From positions 347,215 to 411,214 of the forward strand of contig JAJEFA010000007.1 of NCBI GenBank assembly GCA_022820725.1: a stretch of DNA of 64,000 bases. The letters are read 5' to 3'. Both the position numbers and the translations under genes were made by a program. Of this stretch, positions 17,451 to 26,871 are shown piece after piece. The notes beneath the pieces were generated by a model, which saw only the letters and a list, made by a program, of their open reading frames with translations, searched no databases and was not told where the DNA came from. How positions within the stretch are numbered: the first letter of the stretch is position 1; every line of letters starts with the position of its first letter. This DNA is from Candidatus Binatia bacterium (lineage in GTDB: Bacteria; Desulfobacterota; Binatia; Bin18).

Positions 17451-18668
17451 TTAGACGCTAAGAATGTGAACGGCCAGAGCGGCCGCCTCGCCGCGGACCA
17501 TGCCGCCGCCATTCTCGGTTAGTCCAACTTTGGCGCCTTCGACCTGGCGTTTCCCGGCCTCACCGCGAAGTTGCCAGAATATCTCAGCGATCTGTGCCGT
17601 ACCGGTGGCACCAACCGGATGGCCCTTGGCCAGCAAACCGCCGCTCGGATTCACCGGAGTTTTCCCGCCGAGCGCCGTCACCCCTTCGTCAATCAAGCGA
17701 CCGCCCTCGCCCTGCTGGCAAAGACCGAGCTCTTCATAAATGATGAGTTCGGCCGGGGCTGAGGCGTCGTGGACTTCGGCCACGTCCAGGTCTTCAGGGC
17801 CAATGCCGGCCACTTCGTAGGCCTTTTTGGCCATGCGTTCCGTCACACCGGGGTCCCCAGGCTGGTGGTCCTGGCCCGAGCCCAGCACCGAGGCTTTGAC
17901 GTAGACCGGGTTGGTGGTGAATTCTTTTGCTTTCTCGGCGCTGGTGAGCACTAGGGCGGCAGCACCATCACCAATGGGGGAACACATCATCCGTGTCAGC
18001 GGGTCGGCGATCATGGGTGAAGCGAGCACGTCTTCCATGCTGCGCGGAGTCTGGAACTGGGCGTGTGGGTTCAGGCTGCCATTGGTGTGGTTCTTGGCAG
18101 CAATCTGCGCATAATGCTCTTTGGTTGTACCGTATTTCCGCATATGGCTGCGGGCAAACTCGGCGTAAAAATCCATGAACATACTGCGCGACTTGCCGGC
18201 CCCAGCCCCCTCGCCTTTCTCTCGAGTTGCCTTTTTCATGTCCGCCAGCGTTTTTTGCATCAGCTCGACATCGATAGCGCTACCAATGGCGGCAAACGAT
18301 TTCTTCTTGTCCTCGTGGTAGAGCTTTTCCATACCCAGGGCAAGCACGACATCGTACATGCCGGACGCGACGTATAGCCAAGCCAGATGAAAGGCGGTAG
18401 CCGCGCTGGCGCAGGCGTTTTCGGTGTTGATAACCGGAATGCCGCCAATCCCCATTTCGCGCAGGACCACCTGCCCGCGGATACATTCCTGACCGGTAAT
18501 CAGGCCGGCCATGGCGTTCCCGACCGCGACCGCCTCCAGTGCATGAGATTCAATCCCGGCAGATTTGAGGGCACCCTCAATAGCTTCGCGAGACAACTCC
18601 TTCATGCCTTTATCCAGATGCTTGGCAAAACGGGTCATACCCGCGCCAACCAGGGCAACCTCTCTCAT
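17451..18668 (-). CDS. thiolase-family protein (SCP-x/acetyl-CoA acetyltransferase-like)
   Basis: 405-residue condensing-enzyme-fold protein. The acylated cysteine is likely in NTENACASAATAFHLAW and the catalytic His in AKGHPVGATGTAQIAE. The C-terminal C-x-G of classical thiolases is replaced by ENGGG, as in the SCP-x/lipid-transfer branch. A DDP-like loop and long helical insert (about 130–170) are also typical of that branch. Such proteins cleave branched or steroid-type 3-ketoacyl-CoAs, but the real substrate is unknown. It heads the run thiolase–rsmD–coaD. A GGAGGAG site lies just upstream of the ATG at 18668. Confidence 0.86.
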   Translation of the reverse strand: MREVALVGAGMTRFAKHLDKGMKELSREAIEGALKSAGIESHALEAVAVGNAMAGLITGQECIRGQVVLREMGIGGIPVINTENACASAATAFHLAWLYVASGMYDVVLALGMEKLYHEDKKKSFAAIGSAIDVELMQKTLADMKKATREKGEGAGAGKSRSMFMDFYAEFARSHMRKYGTTKEHYAQIAAKNHTNGSLNPHAQFQTPRSMEDVLASPMIADPLTRMMCSPIGDGAAALVLTSAEKAKEFTTNPVYVKASVLGSGQDHQPGDPGVTERMAKKAYEVAGIGPEDLDVAEVHDASAPAELIIYEELGLCQQGEGGRLIDEGVTALGGKTPVNPSGGLLAKGHPVGATGTAQIAEIFWQLRGEAGKRQVEGAKVGLTENGGGMVRGEAAALAVHILSV

Positions 18669-18761
18669 GTAACTCCTCCTTCTTCTTTACTGTGATGAGC
18701 GGCCCAACTATATCCGCATTCCCTCTTGTTCTGCAAGGCGAATTTCTTCAGGATAGCGCGT

Positions 18762-19427
18762 GTGAATTTTGTTCTGGTTCCTATCAAAGCCCTCTCCCAG
18801 GGCAAAAGCCGCCTGTCCGCGCTCTTGTCCGACGCCCAGCGACATAGTCTGTCTCAGGCCATGTTGCGCGACGTCCTGACGCAACTGCGCCGGGCGGCGA
18901 CGGTGGACCGCTTTGGGGTCGTAACCTCGGACCGGACCCTGCTGGACCTTGCGCGCGGTTTAGGCGCGGACGCCATTGATGAGGGCCATCCACGGGGGCT
19001 GAACGGGGCCGTTGCGGTTGGGGAAGAGTTTTGTCTGCAACAGGGCGGCACAACGCTGCTGGTCCTGCTGTCAGACCTGCCGCTGGTCACCTCCGAGGAC
19101 GTTGACCTGCTCTTGTGTGAGGCAACGGACGAGCCCGAAGTGCTGTTAGTAACCTGTAAAGAGGGCGAGGGCACCAATGCGCTCTTGCGTACCCCACCGC
19201 TCGTTATTCCCACCTGCTTTGGCGGTCCAAGCCTCGGTGCCCACCAGGCTCGGGCTCGGCAGGAGAATATCGCCTGCCGGGTGATTGAGGCTCCGCGTAT
19301 TGCGTTTGATATTGACTCGGTTGAAGACCTCACGCTTTTTGCCTCAGAACCAACGGCAACACATACCTACCAGGCATTACAGGATTTCGATGTTCTGCCC
19401 GCCCTGGGGATTGATCCGGCGGAGTGA
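18762..19427 (+). CDS. cofC: 2-phospho-L-lactate guanylyltransferase (F420 biosynthesis)
   Basis: CofC-type nucleotidyltransferase that activates phospholactate (or phosphoenolpyruvate/glycerate) for coenzyme F420 assembly. It has the family start VPIKALSQGKSRLSALL (P-x-K followed by K-S-R), then GVVTSD, GLNGAVAVGEEF and LLSDLPLVTSEDVDLLL. The end, FDIDSVEDLTLF, matches the FDIDTPEDL end of the family. The GTG at 18762, after CAGGATA, is preferred to a TTG at 18726 because the family begins with this β-strand. No other F420 gene is in the window, so the pathway is inferred. It starts the long same-strand run that continues with miaA. Confidence 0.85.
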   Translation: MNFVLVPIKALSQGKSRLSALLSDAQRHSLSQAMLRDVLTQLRRAATVDRFGVVTSDRTLLDLARGLGADAIDEGHPRGLNGAVAVGEEFCLQQGGTTLLVLLSDLPLVTSEDVDLLLCEATDEPEVLLVTCKEGEGTNALLRTPPLVIPTCFGGPSLGAHQARARQENIACRVIEAPRIAFDIDSVEDLTLFASEPTATHTYQALQDFDVLPALGIDPAE

Positions 19428-19477
19428 CGCGCCGACAGGAGGAATGCCCGGTGCATCTCACGCGCCCACTGTGATCT

Positions 19478-20410
19478 ATGGGAAAGCCACAGGTCGTTGT
19501 TATCACCGGCCCGACCGCCACGGGCAAAACTGTGCTCGCGCTCACCCTGGCCCAACGCTATAACGCGGAGATCATCAGCGCGGATTCCCGTCAGGTGTAT
19601 CGTCACCTGGACATTGGGACGGCAAAGCCAACACCAGCAGAGCAGGCCCAGGTGCCGCATCATGTGATTGATGTCGTCGATCCGGATGAGCATTTTGATG
19701 TGGCCCGCTTTCGGGCACTGGCGCACGAGACGATTACCGCGCTGACCCGGCGTGGCAAGCACGTTTTTGTGGTGGGTGGCACCGGCCTCTATATTCGGGC
19801 CTTGACCCGAGGGCTCTTTGTTGGACCGCAGGCCGACCCCGCCCTGCGTAAACGTCTGACCGCTCAGGAGCGGGAGCACGGCCCTGGTTTTCTGCATGAT
19901 TGGCTACGCCGGGTTGATGCGGACACGGGCCGTCGGCTCCATCCAAACGACCGAGCCCGGCTGATTCGGGCCTTGGAAGTCTGGTTGTTGAGCGGGAAGC
20001 CAATGAGTGCCTGGCAGCGGGAACACGGCTTCCGTGAGCGACCGTTTTCGACGCGACTCGTGTCCCTGGTCCTGGAACGAGAGGCCCTGGCCCGGCGTAT
20101 TCAACAGCGCTGCCAGCAGATGATTCGTGATGGCCTTGTTGACGAGGTCCGCCGGGTCTGGGATATGGGGTTTGGCGAACAGCTTCCCGTATTCCGTACC
20201 ATCGGCTATGCTCAGATTGTAGACCTCTTGCATGGACGATCCACCTTGGAGGAAGCAGTCGCCGGTATGGCTACGGCAACCCGGCGGCTGGCCAAACGGC
20301 AACTGACCTGGCTGCGCGCAGAACCTGAGGTGCAATGGTATACGCCAGCACAAGAGCAAGATATCGACCGGGTGGTGCAGGAATTCTTTGAACGGGCGAG
20401 GAATGCCTAA
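19478..20410 (+). CDS. miaA: tRNA dimethylallyltransferase
   Basis: Adds a dimethylallyl group to A37 of tRNAs that read UNN codons. 310 residues, the usual length. P-loop GPTATGKT at residues 8–15, DSRQVYRHLDIGTAKP (substrate-binding), GGTGLYIRALTRGL, and a C-terminal ATRRLAKRQLTWLR that binds tRNA. It follows cofC by 50 bases on the same strand and precedes accA. Confidence 0.97.
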   Translation: MGKPQVVVITGPTATGKTVLALTLAQRYNAEIISADSRQVYRHLDIGTAKPTPAEQAQVPHHVIDVVDPDEHFDVARFRALAHETITALTRRGKHVFVVGGTGLYIRALTRGLFVGPQADPALRKRLTAQEREHGPGFLHDWLRRVDADTGRRLHPNDRARLIRALEVWLLSGKPMSAWQREHGFRERPFSTRLVSLVLEREALARRIQQRCQQMIRDGLVDEVRRVWDMGFGEQLPVFRTIGYAQIVDLLHGRSTLEEAVAGMATATRRLAKRQLTWLRAEPEVQWYTPAQEQDIDRVVQEFFERARNA

Positions 20411-20482
20411 CGGAGCAGACGGCAGAGACCTCGGACCCCTCTACTCCTGACGTTTCCCACCTGCCGTATTGAAGGAGCAATC

Positions 20483-21496
20483 GTGCAGACAACCTATCTC
20501 GATTTTGAGCACCCGCTGGAGGAGTTGGACAAACAGGTGTCCGCCCTCAGCCAGTTGGAAATCCGGTCAGCCCAGCAACAGGCTGAACTCGCCGCCCTGG
20601 AAGCTCAGCTCCGACAGCGTGAGGCCGAGGTGTTTAGCGCTCTTTCACCGTGGCAACGGGTGCAACTCTCGCGGCACCCGGACCGACCCTATACGCTCGA
20701 TTATATTGAGGCCTTATGCTCCGAATTCGTGGAACTGCACGGCGACCGCGTCTTTGGTGATGATCCGGCGATTGTCGGTGGTCTAGCGCGTTTTCAAGGT
20801 ACGCCAGTGGTGGTGGTCGGCCATCAGCGCGGGAAGACGGTAACCGAGAAAGTGCACCGGAATTTTGGCATGCCCAGACCCGAGGGATATCGGAAGGCGC
20901 TTCGCCTCTTTCATCTCGCCGAGCGGTTCCAACGGCCCGTGCTGAGCTTTGTCGATACCCAAGGAGCCTATCCCGGAGTTGGTGCTGAGGAGCGCGGCCA
21001 GGCCGAAGCCATTGCCAAGAATATTCAAGAAATGGCCGGTCTCAAGACTCCCATCATTGTCACGGTGATTGGAGAAGGGGGAAGCGGCGGTGCCCTGGCC
21101 CTCGGGGTTGGCGACCGGCTGCTGATGCAGGAAAACGCCTGCTATTCGGTCATTACCCCCGAAGGTTGCGCGGCGATTCTCTTTGGTGAACGCACACCGG
21201 AACGGTCAGCCTGGGCCGCCGAGGCGCTGAAGGTCACGGCTCCGCACCTTCTCGATCTCGACGTGATTGATGAGATGATTGCCGAGCCGTCAGGCGGAGC
21301 TCATAGGCATACCCAGGCCGCGCTCAGCGATGTTGGAGCCGCAATCGACCGGCACCTGCAAGCGGTGAGCGACTTGTCCCTCGCCGAGCTCATGGATCAG
21401 CGCTACACGAAGTTCCGTCGGATGGGAGAAGTCGGTATTGTCGATACCGCAGAAGAGTCGGCGGCCGGAGTCAATGAGAGTAGCGTCACACGCTGA
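20483..21496 (+). CDS. accA: acetyl-CoA carboxylase carboxyltransferase subunit alpha
   Basis: Carboxyl transferase α subunit of acetyl-CoA carboxylase, first step of fatty acid synthesis. 337 residues, normal size. DFEHPLEELDKQVSALSQLE is the typical N-terminal helix, and GHQRGKTVTEKVHRNFGMPR plus GEGGSGGALALGVGDRLLMQ are family signatures with the tandem Gly oxyanion site. The GTG start at 20483 follows AAGGAGCAA. It is 75 bases upstream of pheA, so a shared transcript is likely. accD is not in the window. Confidence 0.97.
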   Translation: MQTTYLDFEHPLEELDKQVSALSQLEIRSAQQQAELAALEAQLRQREAEVFSALSPWQRVQLSRHPDRPYTLDYIEALCSEFVELHGDRVFGDDPAIVGGLARFQGTPVVVVGHQRGKTVTEKVHRNFGMPRPEGYRKALRLFHLAERFQRPVLSFVDTQGAYPGVGAEERGQAEAIAKNIQEMAGLKTPIIVTVIGEGGSGGALALGVGDRLLMQENACYSVITPEGCAAILFGERTPERSAWAAEALKVTAPHLLDLDVIDEMIAEPSGGAHRHTQAALSDVGAAIDRHLQAVSDLSLAELMDQRYTKFRRMGEVGIVDTAEESAAGVNESSVTR

Positions 21497-21571
21497 ACCG
21501 CAAATGTTCCGTCTCGAGAAGAGATCCAAGCCGCGTAGACTGGCTCAGAAAATCGTAGTACAAAACGCCGT

Positions 21572-22699
21572 GTGGCGCACAAACGTTCTTCCTCTTCACC
21601 ACCGGCATTGGATATATTCAGAGAGAGAATTGATCGGATCGATGCCCAAATCCTCACGCTGTTGAACCGCCGTGCCCGTCTGGCTCAACGGATTGGAGAC
21701 ACGAAGGGGAAGACCAGCACGGTCTATATACCAAGCCGTGAACGAGCCATTCTCGCCCGTCTGGCCGAGCTGAACACCGGACCGCTGCCGGACGAATCCG
21801 TTCAGGCCATTTATCACGAGATTATTTCCGCTTCCCGCGCGCTCGAAACATCCTTGCGGGTTGCCTATCTCGGACCAGAGGCGAGTTATGCGCATATGGC
21901 CAGCAAGGAGCAGTTTGGCTCAAAGGCGGAGTTTGTCCCGGTAGAGACGATTCCCCAGATTTTCTCAACAGTGGAAAACGGGCAGGTCGACTACGGGGTC
22001 GTGCCAGTCGAGAACTCGAGTCAAGGCTCGGTTGCCCTGACGCTCGATCTTTTTATTGAAACGAATCTGCATATTATTGCCGAGCGGTCCCTGGCCATTC
22101 GGCACTGTTTGCTCAGCCGGGCTACAAAACGGGAGCGCATTCAGCGGGTCCTGGCCCATCCGCAGTCTCTGGCGCAGTGTCAGCACTGGCTGGCTACGCA
22201 TCTGCCGGGCGTGCCCACGGAGGTGGCGTCGAGCAATTCTCGCGCGGCTGAACTAGTCCGGCGTGATACGCGTGCCGCAGCGATTGCCGGACGCTTGGCT
22301 GCGGAGCGCTATCGACTCAATATCATCGATGCGGATATTCAGGACCAAGCGGCAAACTACACCCGTTTCGCTATTCTGAGCCGGACGTGGCAGCCGGACA
22401 CACCGACCGGAGATGATAAAACGTCCCTGGTGCTGTCGGTCCGTGATGAGCCGGGGATCCTGTATCAGGTGCTGAGGCCGTTTGCCGCACACAGCATGAG
22501 CCTGCTGCGGATTGAGTCCCGGCCGCTCAAAGGGCGACCCTGGGAATATGTCTTTTTTATCGATGTCGAAGGGCATGTGAACGACCGGGCTCTCGCCGAG
22601 GCCCTGCGAGAGATCGAACCCTGCTGCATGTCGGTCAAAGTGCTGGGTTCATATACCTCCTTTGGGTCGGCGACCGGGTCGGTGCGGCAAAAACGGTGA
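21572..22699 (+). CDS. pheA: bifunctional chorismate mutase/prephenate dehydratase (P-protein)
   Basis: Makes phenylpyruvate from chorismate. Three domains are visible in 375 residues: an AroQ-type chorismate mutase (about 10–95; FRERIDRIDAQILTLLNRRA), prephenate dehydratase (about 100–280; YLGPEASYAHMASKEQFG, VPVENSSQGSV, NYTRFAIL), and a C-terminal ACT domain (about 290–370; RDEPGILYQVLRPFA, ESRPLKGRPWEYVFFID) for phenylalanine feedback. The start is GTG at 21572. Its stop is 6 bases before hisC. Confidence 0.96.
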   Translation: MAHKRSSSSPPALDIFRERIDRIDAQILTLLNRRARLAQRIGDTKGKTSTVYIPSRERAILARLAELNTGPLPDESVQAIYHEIISASRALETSLRVAYLGPEASYAHMASKEQFGSKAEFVPVETIPQIFSTVENGQVDYGVVPVENSSQGSVALTLDLFIETNLHIIAERSLAIRHCLLSRATKRERIQRVLAHPQSLAQCQHWLATHLPGVPTEVASSNSRAAELVRRDTRAAAIAGRLAAERYRLNIIDADIQDQAANYTRFAILSRTWQPDTPTGDDKTSLVLSVRDEPGILYQVLRPFAAHSMSLLRIESRPLKGRPWEYVFFIDVEGHVNDRALAEALREIEPCCMSVKVLGSYTSFGSATGSVRQKR

Positions 22700-22705
22700 A
22701 CGCGT

Positions 22706-23797
22706 ATGGATATTCGAAAGTATGTACCGGATTGGGTCTTGAGCCTCACCCCGTATCAGCCGGGCAAGCCGATTGAAGAGGTTGAGCGGGAATACGGGAT
22801 CAGCGACTCGGTGAAAATCGCTTCAAACGAGAATCCCCTTGGCCCATCTCCAAAGGCGCTTGAGGCGATTCGTGCAGCCCTGCCCCAGCTCAATCTGTAT
22901 CCTGACGGCGATGCTTTTTATCTCAAGCAACGCCTAGCTGAGAAATTCGGGCTGGACCGGTCGCGGATCATTATTGGTAACGGATCGAACGAACTGATCG
23001 AGATGATCGTGCGAACCTTCTTGCGTGTGGGCGAATCGATTGTCGCCGCGGAGCATGCCTTTGCCATTTACCATCTGTGCGTGCACGCGGCCGGGGGCCG
23101 TACGATTACCGTTCCACACACCGGCTTTGCCTTTGATCTGGACGCCATGGCGCGAGCCGTTGAAGCTGATACGCGCATCATTTTTTTGGATAACCCCAAT
23201 AATCCTACCGGCACGATCTATACCAGGACGGACTGGGAGGCGTTTCTGGAGCGGGTACCGCCGAGTGTGGTGGTTGTGGTTGACGAAGCGTATTTTGAAT
23301 TTGTCGATGACCCGGACTACCCCAACTCACTCGACTACCATTCGGATGAGCGGGTGCTCATCACCCTGCGTACCTTTTCCAAGATCTGCGGTCTGGCCGG
23401 CGTTCGCGTTGGCTATGGCATCTCCTCGCCGGAAGTGATTGACGCCCTCAACCGCATTCGCCAGCCCTTTAATGTGAATACGATCGCCCAGGTGGGAGCG
23501 TTAGCCGCGCTTGACGATACTGAACATATCCGCCGTACCCAGGATAATAATCGCCAGGGGCTGGCCTATCTACGTCGGGAGTTGGACCGTCTGGGTATCG
23601 AATACGCGCCGAGCTGGGGGAATTTTCTCTTGGTCAAGGTTGGTGCTGGCGTTTCGCAAAAACTTTTGCCCCAGGGGATTATCATTCGGCCCATGGAGGG
23701 CTATGGCTATCCCGGCTATGCCCGCGTGAGTGTGGGTTTGGCCGAGGAAAACGAACGCTTTATTGTGGCCATGGAAACGCTGCAAGCGCAGGCATAG
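22706..23797 (+). CDS. hisC: histidinol-phosphate/aromatic aminotransferase
   Basis: PLP-dependent fold-type I aminotransferase, 363 residues. SNENPLGPSPKALEAIR at the N terminus and the Schiff-base lysine in TFSKICGLAGVRVGYG are HisC signatures, with FLDNPNNPTGTIYT for substrate contacts. Located between pheA and tyrA, it probably also transaminates prephenate-derived phenylpyruvate and 4-hydroxyphenylpyruvate. A dedicated histidine-pathway role is not excluded because no other his gene is in the window. Tightly spaced with both neighbours. Confidence 0.92.
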   Translation: MDIRKYVPDWVLSLTPYQPGKPIEEVEREYGISDSVKIASNENPLGPSPKALEAIRAALPQLNLYPDGDAFYLKQRLAEKFGLDRSRIIIGNGSNELIEMIVRTFLRVGESIVAAEHAFAIYHLCVHAAGGRTITVPHTGFAFDLDAMARAVEADTRIIFLDNPNNPTGTIYTRTDWEAFLERVPPSVVVVVDEAYFEFVDDPDYPNSLDYHSDERVLITLRTFSKICGLAGVRVGYGISSPEVIDALNRIRQPFNVNTIAQVGALAALDDTEHIRRTQDNNRQGLAYLRRELDRLGIEYAPSWGNFLLVKVGAGVSQKLLPQGIIIRPMEGYGYPGYARVSVGLAEENERFIVAMETLQAQA

Positions 23798-23814
23798 CCT
23801 GCACATCGTACAGT

Positions 23815-24717
23815 ATGTCAGTATTATTTCATCGTCTGCTTATCGTCGGGGTTGGTCTGATCGGTGGCTCGCTCGGACTGGCGGCCAAAGCGCGGGGGCT
23901 GGTTGAACAGGTGGTTGGCTTTGGTCGGACCGAAGCCAATCTGAAAATTGCGCTTGAGCGCGGCCTGATTGATGCCTATACCTTCGATCCAGCCGAAGCG
24001 GCCCAGGGAACCGACTGCGTTCTGCTTGCCGTTCCCGTCCAGGCGACCGGTCCGGCCATGCAGCAGTTTCTGCCCTATCTCTCGCCAGGCTGTATTGTGA
24101 CGGATGCGGGCAGTGTCAAAGCGCCAGTCGTTGCCACACTCGAATCCCTTGTCCCTGACTCGCTGCCGTGTGTGGCCGCCCATCCCATCGCCGGGACTGA
24201 ACATGCCGGAGCTGGAGCGGCCTTTGCAACCCTCTTTGAGGGACGTTTATGTGTCTTGACACCAACTGCCAGGACAAATACGGACGCCCTGGCACGGGTC
24301 CGGGCCTTGTGGGAGGGCGTTGGTATGCGTGTCGAAGAAATGGACCCTGATGTCCACGACCGCATCCTTGCCCAGGTCAGCCATCTGCCCCATCTTATTG
24401 CGTTCAGTGTGATGAATGGCCTCCTTCAGGCGTTTCCTCTTGCAACCCGGTCGCAGTCGGAGCAGGTCGATCCGCTTGTCTATGCTGGCAGTGCGTTTGC
24501 TGACCTGACTCGGGTGGCCGCCAGTCCCGTCGAAATGTGGCGTGACATCTGTCTTGAGAATCGCGACGCCTTGCTCGCCGCGATCTCCGGTTTTGAAGCT
24601 GCATTGACGCAGATGAAAGCCGCCGTAGCTGAGGGAGACGGACAAGCGCTCTCGACGGATATTACGCGAGCCCGCGAGGAACGCCAGCGCCTGACTCGTT
24701 TGCGTGAAAAAGAGTAA
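23815..24717 (+). CDS. tyrA: prephenate/arogenate dehydrogenase
   Basis: NAD(P)-dependent oxidative decarboxylase of prephenate or arogenate in tyrosine synthesis. 300 residues: Rossmann GVGLIGGSLGLAAK at the N terminus, then DAGSVKAPVV, HPIAGTEHAGAGAAF and AQVSHLPHLIAF with the catalytic His. There is no ACT domain, so Tyr feedback may be weak or use the active site. Its last codons and TAA stop (Glu-Lys-Glu) are supplied by the left arm of the palindromic element at 24709–24762. Confidence 0.96.
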   Translation: MSVLFHRLLIVGVGLIGGSLGLAAKARGLVEQVVGFGRTEANLKIALERGLIDAYTFDPAEAAQGTDCVLLAVPVQATGPAMQQFLPYLSPGCIVTDAGSVKAPVVATLESLVPDSLPCVAAHPIAGTEHAGAGAAFATLFEGRLCVLTPTARTNTDALARVRALWEGVGMRVEEMDPDVHDRILAQVSHLPHLIAFSVMNGLLQAFPLATRSQSEQVDPLVYAGSAFADLTRVAASPVEMWRDICLENRDALLAAISGFEAALTQMKAAVAEGDGQALSTDITRAREERQRLTRLREKE

Positions 24718-24762
24718 ACGAGTCCTCCACTAGACACGGGATGCTGGACACGTTTACTCTTT
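24709..24762. repeat. palindromic boundary element, copy 2
   Basis: 54-bp element. AAAGAGTAAACGAGTCC pairs with GGACACGTTTACTCTTT over 17 positions with one A/A mismatch. The inner CCTCCA and GATGCTGG blocks match copy 1. It spans the tyrA stop codon and ends 7 bases before the aroA ATG. It could attenuate transcription or separate translation of the two genes. Confidence 0.9.
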
Positions 24763-24769
24763 TGGGGAC

Positions 24770-26095
24770 ATGACACCAGCGGTGACGATCCCTCCAGCTC
24801 CCCACGGCATACAGGGTGTAATTCACCTGCCGGGCGATAAATCCATCAGCCACCGGGCCGTCCTGTTTGCGGCCCTGGCCACAGGAGAGAGCTGTATCCG
24901 GGGCTGTTCGCTGGGTGAGGACAATCTGCGGACGATCCAGGCAGTCCGGTTGTTGGGAGTCGATATCACCCAACATGACACAACGGTGATCGTGAGAAGC
25001 CGAGGCTGGGATGCTTTCCGGCCCCCGAGCGAGGCGGACGTCACCATCGACTGTGGAAATTCAGGCACCACGATGCGCCTGCTGTCCGGTATCCTGGCCG
25101 GGTGTTCTTTTACCTCCCGCTTGGATGGTGATGCCTCGCTCCGGCGGCGCCCCATGAGGCGGGTGATCGAGCCACTACGGCTGATGGGCGCTACGATTGA
25201 GAGTGAAGGCGGGCAGCACTGCGCGCCGTTACGGATTACAGGACAGAACGGGCTCCTCACCGGGATTACGTATGCGAGTCCTGTGGCGAGCGCACAGGTC
25301 AAATCCGCTATCCTTTTGGCTGGTCTGCACGCCAGCGGGCGGACGACGGTAAGAGAGCCCGAACGCTCCCGCGACCATACGGAACGCCTGTTACCCGCAT
25401 TTGGCGGACGACTTGCGGTGCAGGAGCGAACGGTCTCTGTTGACGGCGGAACACCGCTGCACGCCCAGGATGTGAATGTTCCCGGTGACCTCTCTTCTGC
25501 GGCCTTTTTTATCGCGGCAGCCCTCCTGCTCCCTCGCTCGGAGTTGCGTATTCGTCAGATTGGACTCAACCCGACCCGGACGGGGATAGTGGATATCTTT
25601 CGCGCAATGGGGGCCCGGATCGAGATACATAATGCGCGGGACGTCTGCGGAGAGCCGGTCGGAGACCTGGTGGTCCGCTCAAGCTCCTTGCGTGGGATAG
25701 AAGTCGACGGTGAGCTGATTGTCCGCGCCATTGATGAACTGCCCATGCTTGCCGTGGCGATGGCGTTTGCTCACGGCACATCTGTCATTCGTGGGGCCGC
25801 AGAGCTACGCGTGAAAGAGAGTGACCGCATTCGCGCCTTGGCCGTCGCCCTAGCCGCCCTCGGCGTGACGGTAGAGGAGCTGCCGGATGGGCTGGTGATC
25901 GCCGGGCAGGGCCGTGTGCGAGGCGGAACGGTTCACAGTCAAGGCGATCACCGGATTGCAATGGCGCTGAGCGTAGCCGGACTCGGTTCGGACGAGGGCG
26001 TTGTTGTCCAGGAGCCGGAATGCATTGCCATTTCCTTTCCCGGATATTACCGCCTGGTCCAAGAGATAACCGGAGTGCGACTGGAGACAGGCTGA
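24770..26095 (+). CDS. aroA: 3-phosphoshikimate 1-carboxyvinyltransferase (EPSP synthase)
   Basis: Shikimate-pathway enzyme joining shikimate-3-phosphate and PEP. 441 residues. LPGDKSISHRAVLFAALATG (S3P/PEP site), DCGNSGTTMRLLSGILAG, DGDASLRRRPMRRV, VKESDRIRALA and QGDHRIAMALSVAGL are all present. It lacks the E. coli-type sensitive-site variation cues needed to judge glyphosate response by eye. The stop overlaps the cmk start (TGATG at 26093–26097). Confidence 0.97.
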   Translation: MTPAVTIPPAPHGIQGVIHLPGDKSISHRAVLFAALATGESCIRGCSLGEDNLRTIQAVRLLGVDITQHDTTVIVRSRGWDAFRPPSEADVTIDCGNSGTTMRLLSGILAGCSFTSRLDGDASLRRRPMRRVIEPLRLMGATIESEGGQHCAPLRITGQNGLLTGITYASPVASAQVKSAILLAGLHASGRTTVREPERSRDHTERLLPAFGGRLAVQERTVSVDGGTPLHAQDVNVPGDLSSAAFFIAAALLLPRSELRIRQIGLNPTRTGIVDIFRAMGARIEIHNARDVCGEPVGDLVVRSSSLRGIEVDGELIVRAIDELPMLAVAMAFAHGTSVIRGAAELRVKESDRIRALAVALAALGVTVEELPDGLVIAGQGRVRGGTVHSQGDHRIAMALSVAGLGSDEGVVVQEPECIAISFPGYYRLVQEITGVRLETG

Positions 26096-26799
26096 TGGCG
26101 GAGACGAAAAAGGGCCTGATCATCGCCATCGACGGTCCGGCTGGTGCAGGCAAGAGTACGGTTAGCCGCCTTTTGGCCGAACGGCTCGGCTATCGCTATA
26201 TCGATACCGGGGCTCTCTACCGGACTATTGGTTTACTTGCATGGGAACAAGGTGTGAATCCAGACGACGGCGAGCGCCTCGCGGCCTTGTGCGACGCGGC
26301 GGATATTACGCTCTCGGACACGCGCGTCCTTCTGGGCGCTCGGGATATTAGCAAGGATATTCGTCGCCCGGAAATGGGCCAGATGGCCTCAGAGATCTCG
26401 GCTCAGCCGCAGGTTCGCCGCGCCCTCCTCGGGCTGCAACGTCGGCTCGGAGGGACCGGCGCGGCCATTCTTGAGGGACGTGATATTGGAACGGTTGTTT
26501 TTCCGGACGCGGACATCAAGATCTTTCTCGACGCCTCAATCGAAGAACGAGGACGACGGCGTTACGCCGAGTTGCAACAACGGGGAGAAGCCGAGGTTTC
26601 ACTTGCGCAGACCCTTCAAGATATGGCGGAACGAGACCGCCGTGACAGCCAACGCGCCCATGCTCCCCTCCGACCTGCGGCTGATGCCGTACGCATCGAT
26701 ACCACCACATTGACCCAAGCGGACGTAGTTGACAGCATGGCTGAATTAGTCCATGCCCATGCAAGTATTGAAAGCAAAAAGGAAAAGCCAGGATCGTAG
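26095..26799 (+). CDS. cmk: cytidylate kinase
   Basis: Phosphorylates CMP/dCMP. About 234 residues from the ATG at 26095. IAIDGPAGAGKSTVSRLLAE is the P-loop, RYIDTGALYRTIGLLAWEQG follows, and EGRDIGTVVFPDADIKIFL and a terminal lid region with DRRDSQRAHAPLRPAADAVR are Cmk-specific. ATG overlaps the aroA stop by one base, so translation should be coupled. The aroA–cmk–rpsA order is conserved across many bacteria. Confidence 0.96.
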   Translation: MAETKKGLIIAIDGPAGAGKSTVSRLLAERLGYRYIDTGALYRTIGLLAWEQGVNPDDGERLAALCDAADITLSDTRVLLGARDISKDIRRPEMGQMASEISAQPQVRRALLGLQRRLGGTGAAILEGRDIGTVVFPDADIKIFLDASIEERGRRRYAELQQRGEAEVSLAQTLQDMAERDRRDSQRAHAPLRPAADAVRIDTTTLTQADVVDSMAELVHAHASIESKKEKPGS

Positions 26800-26871
26800 C
26801 TCTTGCAACCTCGCCACGAGGAGAGTATGCAAAGGCGATGTACGGGAGCTTCGTAGGGGGTAAACCATAAC

